DNA of 14,676 nt from an uncultured Eubacteriales bacterium (GTDB taxonomy: Bacteria; Bacillota; Clostridia; Christensenellales; UBA1242): contig CAJKVX010000020.1 in assembly GCA_905203455.1 (NCBI GenBank), forward strand, positions 1 to 14,676. The letters are read 5' to 3'. A model generated the notes under the pieces. The model saw only the letters and a list, made by a program, of their open reading frames with translations, was not told the DNA's origin and searched no databases. Both the position numbers and the translations under genes were made by a program. Positions 1-8,576 of the stretch are shown here, in pieces (within the stretch, counting starts at the first letter, position 1; the number at the start of each line of letters is the position of its first letter).

Positions 1-121
1 AAAAAACCGAGTTGCATTAACTATTACAAAAGTTGTTAAAATTTTCTAATTTTGCACAGTTTTCGACATGACCTAAAATTATTGCAGATTTTTAAAATGA
101 AAATAAAAGGTTTTCTATTGT

Positions 122-150
122 TTGATTTTTGTGTTATGATTTGTTACAAT
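122..150 (+). promoter_or_regulatory. Predicted sigma-A promoter of pcrA-ligA
   Basis: A -35 TTGATT (122-127), a 17-nt spacer and a -10 TACAAT (145-150) with an upstream TG (extended -10) lie just before pcrA. Transcription would start near 157, giving a leader of only about 13 nt. TATGAT at 135-140 is an alternative -10. A second, weaker pair (TTGCAC 52-57, TAAAAT 74-79, 16-nt spacer) lies upstream. The rest of 1-121 shows no gene or convincing hairpin. Confidence 0.5.
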
Positions 151-169
151 TATTAACTAAGAGAAGATT

Positions 170-2410
170 ATGAACAGCATATTAGATAATTTAAACAACG
201 AACAAAGATTACCCGCCCAGGAAACGGAGGGTGCAGTTTTGGTTACTGCTGGGGCAGGAAGTGGGAAAACAAGGCTTTTAACGCACAGAATCGCACATTT
301 AATTTGTGATATGGGCGTTTTGCCATCAAACATTTTGGCAATAACTTTTACTAATAAATCTGCTAATGAAATGAAAGAACGACTTGAAAGAATGATTGGT
401 GCAACTGACGGAATGTGGGTGTGCACTTTTCATGCAATGTGTTCAAGAATTTTAAGAAGCCATATTGAAAACCTTGGATACACTAAAAGTTTTACAATTT
501 ATGGTGATGTTGAAAAGGAAAGGCTTATTAAACGCATTTTGGCTGATAAGAACACAAACATGACTGTTGACACCATTGCTTGGCACATTTCAAATGCAAA
601 AAACCATTTGCTTGACCCCGAAGCGTATTCAACTTTTATTCCTAATGAAAAAAAGCGAGAGATAATTATAACAGTTTACGAAGAATATGAAAAAGAAATG
701 AAAAGGTGCAATGCGCTTGATTTTGATGATTTGCTTGTGAAAACATATAATCTGCTTAAAAACTTTAAAGAAATAAGGGAATATTACCAGAATAAATTTA
801 GATACATTCATGTTGATGAGTTTCAAGACACAAACGAGGCACAATATGAACTTATAAAAATTTTGGCAGAAAAATATGGCAATGTTTTTGTTGTTGGTGA
901 TGAAGACCAATGCATTTATTCATGGCGTGGGGCAGAAGCGAACAATGTTGTAGATTTCACCAAAGATTTTAAAAACTGCAAGGTTTTTAAACTTGAACAA
1001 AATTACAGGTCAACAAAAAAAATTATTGAAAGAGCAAATTGCCTTATTAAACGAAACCAAAACAGACTTGCCAAAAATTTGTGGACAGATAATGGAGAAG
1101 GGGCAAGGGTTGAAGAGTTCACGGCATATAACGACCTTGAAGAGGCGGAGTTTGTTGCACAAACAATAAAATCTTTGGTTGAAGAAAGGGGATATAATTA
1201 TAAAGATTTTGCAATTTTAATGAGGGTTAATGCCCTTTCAAGAGTTATTGAAGAAAAGTTAATAACCTATGGCGTGCCTTACAAAATTTATGGCGGGTTT
1301 AAATTTTTTGAGCGAAAAGAGGTTAAAGACACAATTGCTTATCTTAAAGTTATTGCTAACCCGTTTGATGATGACGCTTTTGTTAGGGTTCTTGGGTTCC
1401 CTAAAAAGGGGATAGGTGATGTTACAATTAATAATATCAGGCTAATTTCTCTTGAAAACGAAACAAGCATGTATCAAACCGTGATGAGCGGAGATAATTT
1501 AGGGGACGCATTAAATCGAAAACTTGCGGTGGTTAAAGACTTGTTTAATGATTTAAATGAACAAAAATCAAAAATGGGGCTTTATGACTTTGTTGTTTAT
1601 CTTATTGATAAAGTGGGAATTAAAGAAGCCATTGGAAAAGCCACCGAAGAAGATGTTAACAAAGTTATGAATATTGATGATTTTGCCATTTCAGTTAGCG
1701 AATTTGAAAAGGCAAATGAAGGGGCAACGATTGAAGATTTTCTGCAAAGCATCACATTAATGAGAGATATTGACACCCTTGAAGATGAGCAGAATTTTGC
1801 TTCACTTATGACCGTGCATTCAGCAAAAGGGCTTGAATTTAATGTTGTGTTTATTGTTGGGCTGGTTGAAGGGTTGTTTCCGCTTACTCGTGCAATTTTA
1901 AGCGATAACCCAAATGAACTTGAAGAAGAACGCAGGTTAATGTATGTTGCAATAACAAGAGCAAAAGAAAGGCTTTATTTAACGCACCCAAGAACAAGGT
2001 TTTCATTTGAAACAAAACGCACTGAATATTGTGCGCCATCAAGGTTTTTAAAAGAAAGTGCAGTTGAATTGATTGATGACCTTGAAAATTCTCCTGTAAC
2101 AAGGCAAAGAATGGAACTAGGGGAGTTAAGGCAAGCCCAATCACTTTCAAACAGAGCGCAAAATGTTGCAAGCAAGGTTAATGTTATTGCAAGCAAGTCT
2201 CAGCCTTCACAAAAACAGGAAAGTGCACTTAGCAAATATAAAATAAGTGACTTTAAAAAAGGAACAAAAGTGCTTCACCCACATTTTGGGCAGGGCGAGG
2301 TTATTTTGGAAGTTACCGACTTTACAGGCGCATTTGTAACCATTAGGTTTGAGGGGGTTGGAATAAAAACACTTTCGCTTAAATATGCAAATTTAGAAAT
2401 TATAGGGTAG
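170..2410 (+). CDS. pcrA: ATP-dependent DNA helicase PcrA/UvrD (superfamily 1)
   Basis: This is a 746-residue 3'-5' superfamily 1A helicase, close to the usual PcrA length. It unwinds DNA during repair and plasmid replication and removes RecA filaments and stalled RNA polymerase. Visible motifs are the Q motif (LNNEQR, Gln12), Walker A AGAGSGKT (27-34), Walker B DEFQD (216-220), motif III GDEDQCIYSWRGA (from 243), LEQNYRS, HSAKGLEF (550-557) and motif VI AITRAKER with Arg597. The last ~57 residues (KISDFKKGTKVLHPHFGQGEV onward) form the Tudor-like domain that in PcrA contacts RNA polymerase; its presence argues that the gene is complete. The ATG at 170 gives the family N-terminus; the ribosome site GAGAAG is weak. 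It probably forms an operon with ligA, which starts 7 nt after the stop. RecB- or AddA-type helicases are excluded by length and C-terminus. Confidence 0.96.
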   Translation: MNSILDNLNNEQRLPAQETEGAVLVTAGAGSGKTRLLTHRIAHLICDMGVLPSNILAITFTNKSANEMKERLERMIGATDGMWVCTFHAMCSRILRSHIENLGYTKSFTIYGDVEKERLIKRILADKNTNMTVDTIAWHISNAKNHLLDPEAYSTFIPNEKKREIIITVYEEYEKEMKRCNALDFDDLLVKTYNLLKNFKEIREYYQNKFRYIHVDEFQDTNEAQYELIKILAEKYGNVFVVGDEDQCIYSWRGAEANNVVDFTKDFKNCKVFKLEQNYRSTKKIIERANCLIKRNQNRLAKNLWTDNGEGARVEEFTAYNDLEEAEFVAQTIKSLVEERGYNYKDFAILMRVNALSRVIEEKLITYGVPYKIYGGFKFFERKEVKDTIAYLKVIANPFDDDAFVRVLGFPKKGIGDVTINNIRLISLENETSMYQTVMSGDNLGDALNRKLAVVKDLFNDLNEQKSKMGLYDFVVYLIDKVGIKEAIGKATEEDVNKVMNIDDFAISVSEFEKANEGATIEDFLQSITLMRDIDTLEDEQNFASLMTVHSAKGLEFNVVFIVGLVEGLFPLTRAILSDNPNELEEERRLMYVAITRAKERLYLTHPRTRFSFETKRTEYCAPSRFLKESAVELIDDLENSPVTRQRMELGELRQAQSLSNRAQNVASKVNVIASKSQPSQKQESALSKYKISDFKKGTKVLHPHFGQGEVILEVTDFTGAFVTIRFEGVGIKTLSLKYANLEIIG

Positions 2411-2417
2411 GTTTTGT

Positions 2418-4373
2418 ATGACTGAATTAGAAGAAATGAAAAAATTGGTTGATGAAATTAACAGGTATAGTTATGCTTATTACACGCTTGATAACCCAAT
2501 TATAAGTGATAAAGAGTGGGATGCTCTTTATGATAAACTTGCTTGGCTTGAAAAGAAAACAGGTGTTGTTTTGCAGAATTCACCAACAAGAAAAATTGGT
2601 GGTGAACCCATTGATAAGTTTAAAAAAGTCATTCACACCCATAAAATTATGAGCCTTGATAAAGCCCAGTCTTTAGGTGAACTTGATGACTGGGAAGAAA
2701 AAAATGAAAAAATATTAACCTTCAAACCATGTTACAGCGTTGAATATAAATTTGATGGGCTTAACCTTTCGCTGTTGTATAAAAATGGTGAGTTTGTTCA
2801 GGCGTCAACACGGGGTAATGGTGTTGTTGGGGAAGATGTTACCGAACAGGTTAAAACAATAAGAACAGTGCCTTTAAAAATTGAGTTTTTGGGCGAAGTT
2901 GAAGTTCAAGGAGAGGTTGTTATGAAACTTAGTGAACTTGAAAAATATAACAAAAACAACCCCAATGAACCTCTTAAAAATGCAAGGAATGCTGCCGCGG
3001 GGGCAGTAAGAAATCTTGACCCAAAAGTAACAGCCAAAAGAAACCTTGATTTTGTTGCCTATAACATTAACTATATTGACGGAATGCAAATTGATTATCA
3101 ACAAGACATCAATCAATTTTTGAAAAATAACTATTTTTACACAGGGGATTTTTTCAAACTTGCTAACAGCATTGATGAAGTGAAATCATTAGTTAGTGTT
3201 GTTGGAAGAGAAAAAGATAACCTTGACATTCAAATTGATGGAATGGTTGTCAAAATCAATTCAATAAAAATAAGGGAAGAACTAGGTAACACTGAAAAAT
3301 TCCCAAGGGGTTGCATTGCCTTTAAGTTTGAGGCTGAAGAAACCAGCACAATGCTCAATTCGGTTACTTGGCAGGTTGGAAGAACTGGCAAGTTAACGCC
3401 TGTTGCTGAACTTGAGCCTGTTGAACTTGCAGGGGTAACCATAAAACGGGCAACACTTAATAATTATAACGACATTATAAGAAAAAATGTTAAATTAAAC
3501 AGCAGGGTTTTTGTTAGGAGAAGCAATGAGGTTATTCCTGAAATTTTAGCCCTTGCAGAAGAATATAATGACAGTAAACCTATTGAAAAGCCAACAGTTT
3601 GCCCAGTGTGTGGAAGCAAACTTGAAGAAACCGAGGCCGATGTTTTTTGCCCGAACCACAATGGTTGCCAAAAACAAATTATTGAAAGATTAACCCATTT
3701 TGTTAGCAGAGATGCCATGAATATTGTTGGGCTTAGCAGAAAAACTATTGAAACTTTAAACAGTGTTTATGGCACAAAGCATTTCAGCGATTTATATAAA
3801 ATTGAAAAAAGTCAACTTGAACAGTTAGAAGGCTTTAAAGATAAAAAGATTGAAAACTTTTTTGAAGGGTTAAGGGCAAGCAAATCTCCAAGCCTTGCAA
3901 ACTTTATTTATGCTCTTGGCATTGATAATGTTGGCAAAAAAACAGCCAAGCAACTTGCAACACGCTTTAAAACTATTGACAATTTAATGAAGGCAACTCT
4001 TGAAGATTTAACCAGCATGAATGATATTGCTGAACTTACCGCAAAATATATTCTTCATTATTTTGGTGATGATTTCAACAAAAAAGAGATTGAAAACTTG
4101 TTTAGCGTTGGTGTTAAAATTTTGTCGCCAAAGGCTGATGTTAAAGAACAAAAACTTGCGGGGCTTAAATTTGTTTTAACGGGAACGCTTCCAACCTTAA
4201 AAAGAAACAAAGCCACCGAACTTATTGAAGAAAACGGCGGAGAGGTTATGAGTTCGGTAAGCAAATCAACAAACTTTGTGCTTGCGGGGGCTGACGCTGG
4301 AAGCAAACTTGAAAAGGCAAAAGCATTAGGCATTTCAATAATAACTGAAAGCGAATTTTTAACCATGATTTAA
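2418..4373 (+). CDS. ligA: NAD-dependent DNA ligase LigA
   Basis: This 651-residue enzyme (family usually about 670) seals 5'-phosphate/3'-hydroxyl nicks using NAD+ in replication and repair. The order is domain Ia (YYTLDNPIISDKEWD, 21-35), nucleotidyltransferase domain with the adenylated lysine in KFDG (Lys111), OB fold (QVGRTGKLTPVAELEPV), a four-cysteine zinc finger (C395, C398, C411, C417), helix-hairpin-helix repeats (EQLEGF; ALGIDNVGKKTA) and a C-terminal BRCT domain (about 575-651). Oddities: Trp34 replaces the tyrosine of the NMN-binding DAEYD motif, and TRGNG (131-135) replaces the common TRGDG. The pcrA-ligA pairing is widespread in Firmicutes. The ribosome site upstream (TAGGGTAGG) is poor, so coupling to pcrA translation is likely. 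The gene ends at a strong hairpin terminator. Confidence 0.97.
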   Translation: MTELEEMKKLVDEINRYSYAYYTLDNPIISDKEWDALYDKLAWLEKKTGVVLQNSPTRKIGGEPIDKFKKVIHTHKIMSLDKAQSLGELDDWEEKNEKILTFKPCYSVEYKFDGLNLSLLYKNGEFVQASTRGNGVVGEDVTEQVKTIRTVPLKIEFLGEVEVQGEVVMKLSELEKYNKNNPNEPLKNARNAAAGAVRNLDPKVTAKRNLDFVAYNINYIDGMQIDYQQDINQFLKNNYFYTGDFFKLANSIDEVKSLVSVVGREKDNLDIQIDGMVVKINSIKIREELGNTEKFPRGCIAFKFEAEETSTMLNSVTWQVGRTGKLTPVAELEPVELAGVTIKRATLNNYNDIIRKNVKLNSRVFVRRSNEVIPEILALAEEYNDSKPIEKPTVCPVCGSKLEETEADVFCPNHNGCQKQIIERLTHFVSRDAMNIVGLSRKTIETLNSVYGTKHFSDLYKIEKSQLEQLEGFKDKKIENFFEGLRASKSPSLANFIYALGIDNVGKKTAKQLATRFKTIDNLMKATLEDLTSMNDIAELTAKYILHYFGDDFNKKEIENLFSVGVKILSPKADVKEQKLAGLKFVLTGTLPTLKRNKATELIEENGGEVMSSVSKSTNFVLAGADAGSKLEKAKALGISIITESEFLTMI

Positions 4374-4458
4374 GTCTTTTTAAAATATTTTTAAAAGTGA
4401 ATAAGTGTTGTTAAATAAAAATTAAATTTTAGTTAAGCGAATTAAAATAAGCGAAAAC

Positions 4459-4486
4459 AAAAAACAACTCGCCTGAGTTGTTTTTT
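4459..4486. terminator. Bidirectional intrinsic terminator between ligA and rpoZ
   Basis: A perfect 12-bp stem (AAAAAACAACTC / GAGTTGTTTTTT) with the 4-nt loop GCCT. The arms begin with A6 and end with T6, so a U-tract follows the stem on either strand. It lies between the convergent ends of ligA (+) and rpoZ (-) and can serve both. The 85 bases between ligA and this hairpin are very AT-rich and hold no gene I can support. Confidence 0.9.
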
Positions 4487-4525
4487 GATGGTTAAAATTT
4501 TTTGTGAATGAATTTATTATTGAAC

Positions 4526-4735
4526 TTATTTTCTTTGGGTTTTAACTATTGTGTATTTACCTTCATAAAATTCTTCACTTGCAAGTTCAATAGGTTTAAT
4601 TTTCATGTTTTGTTTGAAAAAGTCAGGGCGTTCAAGCAAAAGTTCTTTTGCCCTTTTTGTTACAACAGTGCAAAGAGCATATCTGCTTCCTGCCATTTCA
4701 ATTATTTTTTCAATTGGTGGGTCTATCATTGCCAT
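4526..4735 (-). CDS. rpoZ: DNA-directed RNA polymerase omega subunit
   Basis: This 69-residue protein is the small omega subunit, which binds the C-terminal part of beta-prime and assists RNA polymerase assembly. It shows the Firmicutes pattern: MIDPPIEKIIEMAGSRYAL near the start, TKRAKELL in the middle and the IKPIELASEEFYEGK segment near the end. I chose the ATG at 4735 because AGGAGA (4745-4750) is spaced 9 nt from it; the next ATG, at 4729, would be too far. In many Firmicutes rpoZ is co-directional with priA, in gmk-rpoZ-coaBC-priA. Here it is inverted, has its own promoter, and gmk and coaBC are absent beside it. Confidence 0.92.
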   Translation of the reverse strand: MAMIDPPIEKIIEMAGSRYALCTVVTKRAKELLLERPDFFKQNMKIKPIELASEEFYEGKYTIVKTQRK

Positions 4736-4767
4736 AATGGTTAATCTCCTAAAATTAATTTCGTTTA

Positions 4768-4798
4768 ATTATAGCACACAAGTGGGGGTAAAATGCAA
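4768..4798 (-). promoter_or_regulatory. Predicted promoter of rpoZ
   Basis: Read on the minus strand, a perfect -10 TATAAT (4773 to 4768) is preceded by TGC, an extended -10. The best -35 is TTGCAT (4798 to 4793), at a long 19-nt spacing, so the extended -10 probably carries most of the activity. The predicted leader is about 26 nt and contains the AGGAGA ribosome site. Confidence 0.6.
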
Positions 4799-4839
4799 GT
4801 CTTTTTAAAAATTTTTATTTATTAATTATGACTTATTAT

Positions 4840-4868
4840 TTGTTAATTTAAACTAATGAGTGTATAAT
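4840..4868 (+). promoter_or_regulatory. Predicted sigma-A promoter of priA
   Basis: TTGTTA (4840-4845), a 17-nt spacer and a perfect TATAAT (4863-4868) stand directly before priA and diverge from the rpoZ promoter. Transcription should start near 4875, the first base of the AGGTGA ribosome site (4875-4880), so the leader would be only about 9 nt. Confidence 0.7.
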
Positions 4869-4883
4869 TAGTCGAGGTGAATT

Positions 4884-7091
4884 ATGGCTTTTGCTAGGGT
4901 TATTGTTGATATTGCAAGCAGTCAGGTAGACAAAATTTTTGACTATAACATTCCAAGTGAGTTTGAAGTTATAAAGGGAATGAGGGTTCTTGTTCCTTTT
5001 GGGGCAAGAGTTATTGAAGGAATTGTTGTTGATGTTTGTGACAAAACTGAGGTTACAGGCCATAAAATTAAAAACATTATAAAGCCTATTGAAAATTTTA
5101 GGGTGATAACTGAAGACCAATTTAAACTTAGTGAGTTTTTAAAAGAGCAATATAACATTGGCCTTAGTGACAGTTTCAGGCTATTTCTTCCAAGCCAAAT
5201 GAGGTCAGGCAAAATTAAAGACCTTGTTAAAAAAGAAGTTACAATTAAAGATGAAACAAAAGCAAAAGAATATTTATCTAAACTAAGAGCAAACGCTAAA
5301 TCACAAATTGGTGCAATATATTATCTGCTTGAAAAGGGCAAGGTTTATTTAACTGAATTAAACCAGAAGTTTGGTTCAAGCGCAATAACAAAACTTAAAA
5401 ATGAAAATATTGTAAATATTGAAGAAAAAGTTGTTTTTAGGTCTCCGTATAAAAGCATTGAAAATAGTCAAAATTCACAGGTTGTGCTTACACCACTTCA
5501 AGAGCAAGTGGCTAGCACCGTTTCAAACAAAGTGGGGTTTTACCTTTTGCATGGGGTAACTGGAAGTGGAAAAACCGAAGTTTACATGAATATAATAAAA
5601 AATGTGCTTGCTGGTGGAAAAACTGCAATTATGCTTGTGCCTGAAATAAGTTTAACACCTCAGGTGCTTTCAAATTTCAGGTCAAGATTTGGGGCATCTG
5701 TTGCAATTTTGCACAGTGGGCTTTCGGCAGGTGAAAGGTTTGACGAATGGAAACGCATTTTAATGGGAGATGCTAAAATTGTTGTTGGGGCAAGGTCGGC
5801 TATTTTTGCACCTGTTTCAAACCTTGGTGTAATTATTATTGACGAAGAGCATGATGGGTCATACATCAGCGAAAGTAACCCAAGGTATAACACAATTGAA
5901 GTTGCCGAATTCAGGGCAAAGATTGCTAATTGTTCACTGGTGCTTGGAAGTGCAACTCCATCACTTGAAAGTTATGTTAAGGCTTTAAAAGGTGAATATT
6001 ATTTGCTTGAAATGAAGCAAAGAGTTAACCGCAAGCCTTTGCCTCCTCTGTTAATTGTTGATATGGCAAAGGAAATAAGAGAGGGCAACACGGGCATTTT
6101 TTCAAGAGAACTTGAAGAGAGGCTAAGAAAAACCATTAGTGAAGGCAACCAAGCAATAATCTTTTTAAACCGAAGAGGTTATGCTTCATTTTTAATGTGT
6201 AAAGATTGTGGGTGGGTTGCAAAATGCACTGATTGTGATGTTTCACTTGTTTACCACCGAAGTGAAAATGTTTTAAAGTGCCACTATTGTGGTAACAGGT
6301 ATAAGGTGTTTAATGTTTGTCCAAATTGCGGTGGAACCAACTTAAAACAAGGTGCACTTGGAACACAAAAAGTTGTTGAAGAGTTAAACAATTTGTTTCC
6401 TGATGTTAAGGTTTTAAGGATGGATAATGACACAACGCAAAACAAAGACAGCCATCTTAAAATTTTAAGCGAATTTAGAAGTGGCAAGGCTCAAATTTTG
6501 GTTGGCACGCAGATGATAGCAAAAGGGCATGACTTTCCACAGGTTACACTGGTTGGAATTGTTGATGCTGATGTTAGTTTGCACCAAACAAGTTACAAGG
6601 CTTGTGAAAAAACATTTCAACTTATAACTCAGGTTGCGGGACGGGCAGGCAGGGCAGATAAACAAGGTGAAATTGTTTTGCAAACTTACAGCCCAAGGCA
6701 TTATGTTTATCGTCTTGCAAGCAATTATGACTATACTGCATTTTTTAAAAAAGAAGCCAATACTCGTGAAGTTACAAACTTTCCGCCTTTTGCAACAATT
6801 TTTAGAATTTTGGTTACCGCTGAAAATGAAGAGGTGGTAAGAGAAAAAACCAAAGTGTTATATGAACAAATGCAAAAATATCAAAGAGAAAACACAAATG
6901 ATATTATTTATTTGGGGGTTATGAAATCTCCAATAGGAAAAATTCAAAATAAGTTTAGATACCAAATTTTAATAAGAGCAACAAATAAAGGAGAGTTTTC
7001 ATTAAGAAAATACATTTATTCTGTTCTTGACCAAAACAAATCGGCAGATTGTTTGTGCTTTGTTGAAATCAATCCGCAAAATTTAAGTTAA
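4884..7091 (+). CDS. priA: Primosomal protein N' (replication restart helicase PriA)
   Basis: This 735-residue superfamily 2 3'-5' helicase recognises abandoned replication forks and recruits the primosome to reload the replicative helicase. The N-terminal 3'-DNA-binding domain is recognisable (FARVIVDIASSQVDKIFDY). The helicase core has Walker A HGVTGSGKTEVY (about 222-233), Walker B DEEH starting at Asp320, motif III LGSATPS, and motifs V/VI (GTQMIAKGHDF; QVAGRAGR). Between the helicase lobes is the eight-cysteine double zinc module, four CxxC pairs from Cys439 to about residue 480. The C-terminal segment NFPPF...SPIGKIQNKFRYQILIR is typical. Length matches E. coli PriA. The ATG at 4884 has AGGTGA 3 nt upstream, a short spacing. 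No terminator separates it from def, so read-through into the def operon is likely in addition to the promoter at 7099. Confidence 0.97.
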   Translation: MAFARVIVDIASSQVDKIFDYNIPSEFEVIKGMRVLVPFGARVIEGIVVDVCDKTEVTGHKIKNIIKPIENFRVITEDQFKLSEFLKEQYNIGLSDSFRLFLPSQMRSGKIKDLVKKEVTIKDETKAKEYLSKLRANAKSQIGAIYYLLEKGKVYLTELNQKFGSSAITKLKNENIVNIEEKVVFRSPYKSIENSQNSQVVLTPLQEQVASTVSNKVGFYLLHGVTGSGKTEVYMNIIKNVLAGGKTAIMLVPEISLTPQVLSNFRSRFGASVAILHSGLSAGERFDEWKRILMGDAKIVVGARSAIFAPVSNLGVIIIDEEHDGSYISESNPRYNTIEVAEFRAKIANCSLVLGSATPSLESYVKALKGEYYLLEMKQRVNRKPLPPLLIVDMAKEIREGNTGIFSRELEERLRKTISEGNQAIIFLNRRGYASFLMCKDCGWVAKCTDCDVSLVYHRSENVLKCHYCGNRYKVFNVCPNCGGTNLKQGALGTQKVVEELNNLFPDVKVLRMDNDTTQNKDSHLKILSEFRSGKAQILVGTQMIAKGHDFPQVTLVGIVDADVSLHQTSYKACEKTFQLITQVAGRAGRADKQGEIVLQTYSPRHYVYRLASNYDYTAFFKKEANTREVTNFPPFATIFRILVTAENEEVVREKTKVLYEQMQKYQRENTNDIIYLGVMKSPIGKIQNKFRYQILIRATNKGEFSLRKYIYSVLDQNKSADCLCFVEINPQNLS

Positions 7092-7098
7092 ATATCTA

Positions 7099-7127
7099 TT
7101 GTTTTATGCTTTTTTGTGTGATAAAAT
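7099..7127 (+). promoter_or_regulatory. Predicted promoter of the def-fmt-rlmN-rsgA-rpe operon
   Basis: TTGTTT (7099-7104), a 17-nt spacer and TAAAAT (7122-7127) with an extended -10 TGA lie in the 56-nt gap between priA and def. The predicted start near 7134 coincides with the AAGGAG ribosome site (7134-7139), giving a leader of about 14 nt. Confidence 0.5.
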
Positions 7128-7147
7128 AATATTAAGGAGAAACACAA

Positions 7148-7615
7148 GTGGCAATTAGAAATATTTTAAAATATCCACAAGATGAACAAACTTTAAGAAA
7201 GGTGTCAAAACCAGTTGAGGTGTTTGATGCCAGACTTTGTGAGTTAATTGACGACCTTAAAAACACAATGTATCACGCAAAGGGTGCAGGGCTTAGTGCA
7301 ATTCAGGTTGGAGTTTTGAAAAGAGTTTGTGTTGTTGACACAGGCAAAAGGTATCTTGAATTTATAAACCCAAAAATCACCAAACAATCAGGGGTTAACA
7401 AAATTAAAGAAGAAGGGTGCCTTTCAATTCCTGATGAATGGGCAGAAGTTATAAGGCCAAACAAAGTTACTGTTGAGTTTTTTGACAGGTTCGGAAACAA
7501 GCAAACTGACACCTTTATTGGTTACGAAGCAAAGGCAATTTGCCATGAGTGTGACCATTTAGATGGGATACTTTTTATTGATAGAGCAAAAGAACAAAAA
7601 AGAAAGGGGAAATAG
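7148..7615 (+). CDS. def: Peptide deformylase
   Basis: This 155-residue metalloenzyme removes the N-formyl group from nascent proteins at the ribosome exit. All three family motifs are present: motif I GAGLSAIQ (46-53, with Ser where Ala is more usual), motif II EEGCLSIP with metal ligand Cys91, and motif III HECDH with ligands His133 and His137 and catalytic Glu134. The start codon is GTG, chosen because AAGGAG lies 8 nt upstream and translation from it gives the standard beginning (MAIRNILKYPQDEQTLRKVS). It heads the operon with fmt, the enzyme that adds the formyl group; fmt begins on the base after the def stop codon. The short, lysine-rich C-terminus suggests a type 1, bacterial-housekeeping form. 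Confidence 0.96.
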   Translation: MAIRNILKYPQDEQTLRKVSKPVEVFDARLCELIDDLKNTMYHAKGAGLSAIQVGVLKRVCVVDTGKRYLEFINPKITKQSGVNKIKEEGCLSIPDEWAEVIRPNKVTVEFFDRFGNKQTDTFIGYEAKAICHECDHLDGILFIDRAKEQKRKGK

Positions 7616-8575
7616 ATGAGGGTTATTTTTTTAGGTTCACCAGAATTTGCAATTGAAAGTTTAAAACATGTTTTATCAAGCAGGCATGAAGTTATTGCGG
7701 TGATTACTCAGCCTGACGCCGCTGCGGGCAGGGGGCATAAGTTATTGCCTTGTCCGCTTAAAGTTTTTGCATTAAGTCAAAACTTAAAGGTTATTTCATT
7801 TGAAAAAATTTCAAGAGACGGAATTGATGAAATCAAGGCATTAAATCCAGACATTATGGTTACTGTTGCATATGGGCAAATTTTAAGTCAGGAAGTGATT
7901 GACATTCCAAAACACGGCATTATTAATGTTCATGCCTCTCTTTTACCTAAATATAGGGGGGCTTCGCCAATTCAGTCAGCAATAATTAATGGTGAAACTG
8001 AAACGGGCGTAACCATTATGAAAACTGAGGCTGGGCTTGACACGGGCGACATTTTAAAAGTCAGCAAAACAAACATTGGAGTGCATGAAACAGCGGGCGA
8101 ACTTGCAGCAAGGCTTAGCGTTATTGGAGCAAAAGCCCTTGTTGAAGTGTTAAATGAAATTGAAGAGGGCAAAGCAACGCTAACAAAGCAAATGCAAACA
8201 CAGGCAACAATTACTACTAAACTCACAAAAATCAACTGCACAATAAACTTTAACAAAACCGCAAAACAAATTTCATGTCTTGTAAGGGGAAGTAATCCTG
8301 ACCCAATTGCAAGGGCAAATTTGAATGGAGAGCAGGTTAAAATTTATGAGGCAACTCCAAGGGAAGATATTGCCAGCGCCCAGGTGCGTGCTGGAACGAT
8401 AATTGCACCAACTTCTGCAAAAGATGGTGTTTTTGTTGAGTGCGGAATTGGTGTGCTTGAAATTAAAAAAATGCAGTTTCCTAATGGCAAAGTTGTTGAT
8501 GCTAAAAGTTTGGTAGCGGGCAGAAAAATTAAAGAGGGAATGGTTTTTAGCGATTACGCTAGCGACCAAATTTAA
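7616..8575 (+). CDS. fmt: Methionyl-tRNA formyltransferase
   Basis: This 319-residue enzyme transfers the formyl group of 10-formyltetrahydrofolate to initiator Met-tRNA. The N-terminal formyltransferase fold shows MRVIFLGSPEFA, the tRNA-contacting loop ITQPDAAAGRGHKL, the signature INVHASLLPKYRGASPIQ and catalytic residues Asn104, His106 and Asp142 (LDTGDI). The C-terminal OB-like domain is present (LVRGSNPDPIAR...KIYEA); in many homologues this reads NPWP, so Asp replaces Trp. The ATG abuts the def TAG with no gap, and the GGGGAAA site lies in the end of def, so the two are translationally coupled. In many Firmicutes the next gene is rsmB; here rlmN follows at once. Confidence 0.97.
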   Translation: MRVIFLGSPEFAIESLKHVLSSRHEVIAVITQPDAAAGRGHKLLPCPLKVFALSQNLKVISFEKISRDGIDEIKALNPDIMVTVAYGQILSQEVIDIPKHGIINVHASLLPKYRGASPIQSAIINGETETGVTIMKTEAGLDTGDILKVSKTNIGVHETAGELAARLSVIGAKALVEVLNEIEEGKATLTKQMQTQATITTKLTKINCTINFNKTAKQISCLVRGSNPDPIARANLNGEQVKIYEATPREDIASAQVRAGTIIAPTSAKDGVFVECGIGVLEIKKMQFPNGKVVDAKSLVAGRKIKEGMVFSDYASDQI

Positions 8576-8576
8576 T

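Noticed and set aside
52..79. TTGCAC / TAAAAT as an upstream promoter for pcrA
   Set aside because: The spacing of 16 is acceptable, but the boxes are weaker and farther away than the pair at 122-150; mentioned only as an alternative.
4376..4397. AT-rich near-palindrome after ligA
   Set aside because: It is made almost entirely of A and T runs and would form a very weak stem; the strong hairpin at 4459 explains termination.
4508..4808. Short plus-strand frames opposite rpoZ
   Set aside because: They overlap a well-supported omega subunit gene on the other strand and look like no known protein.
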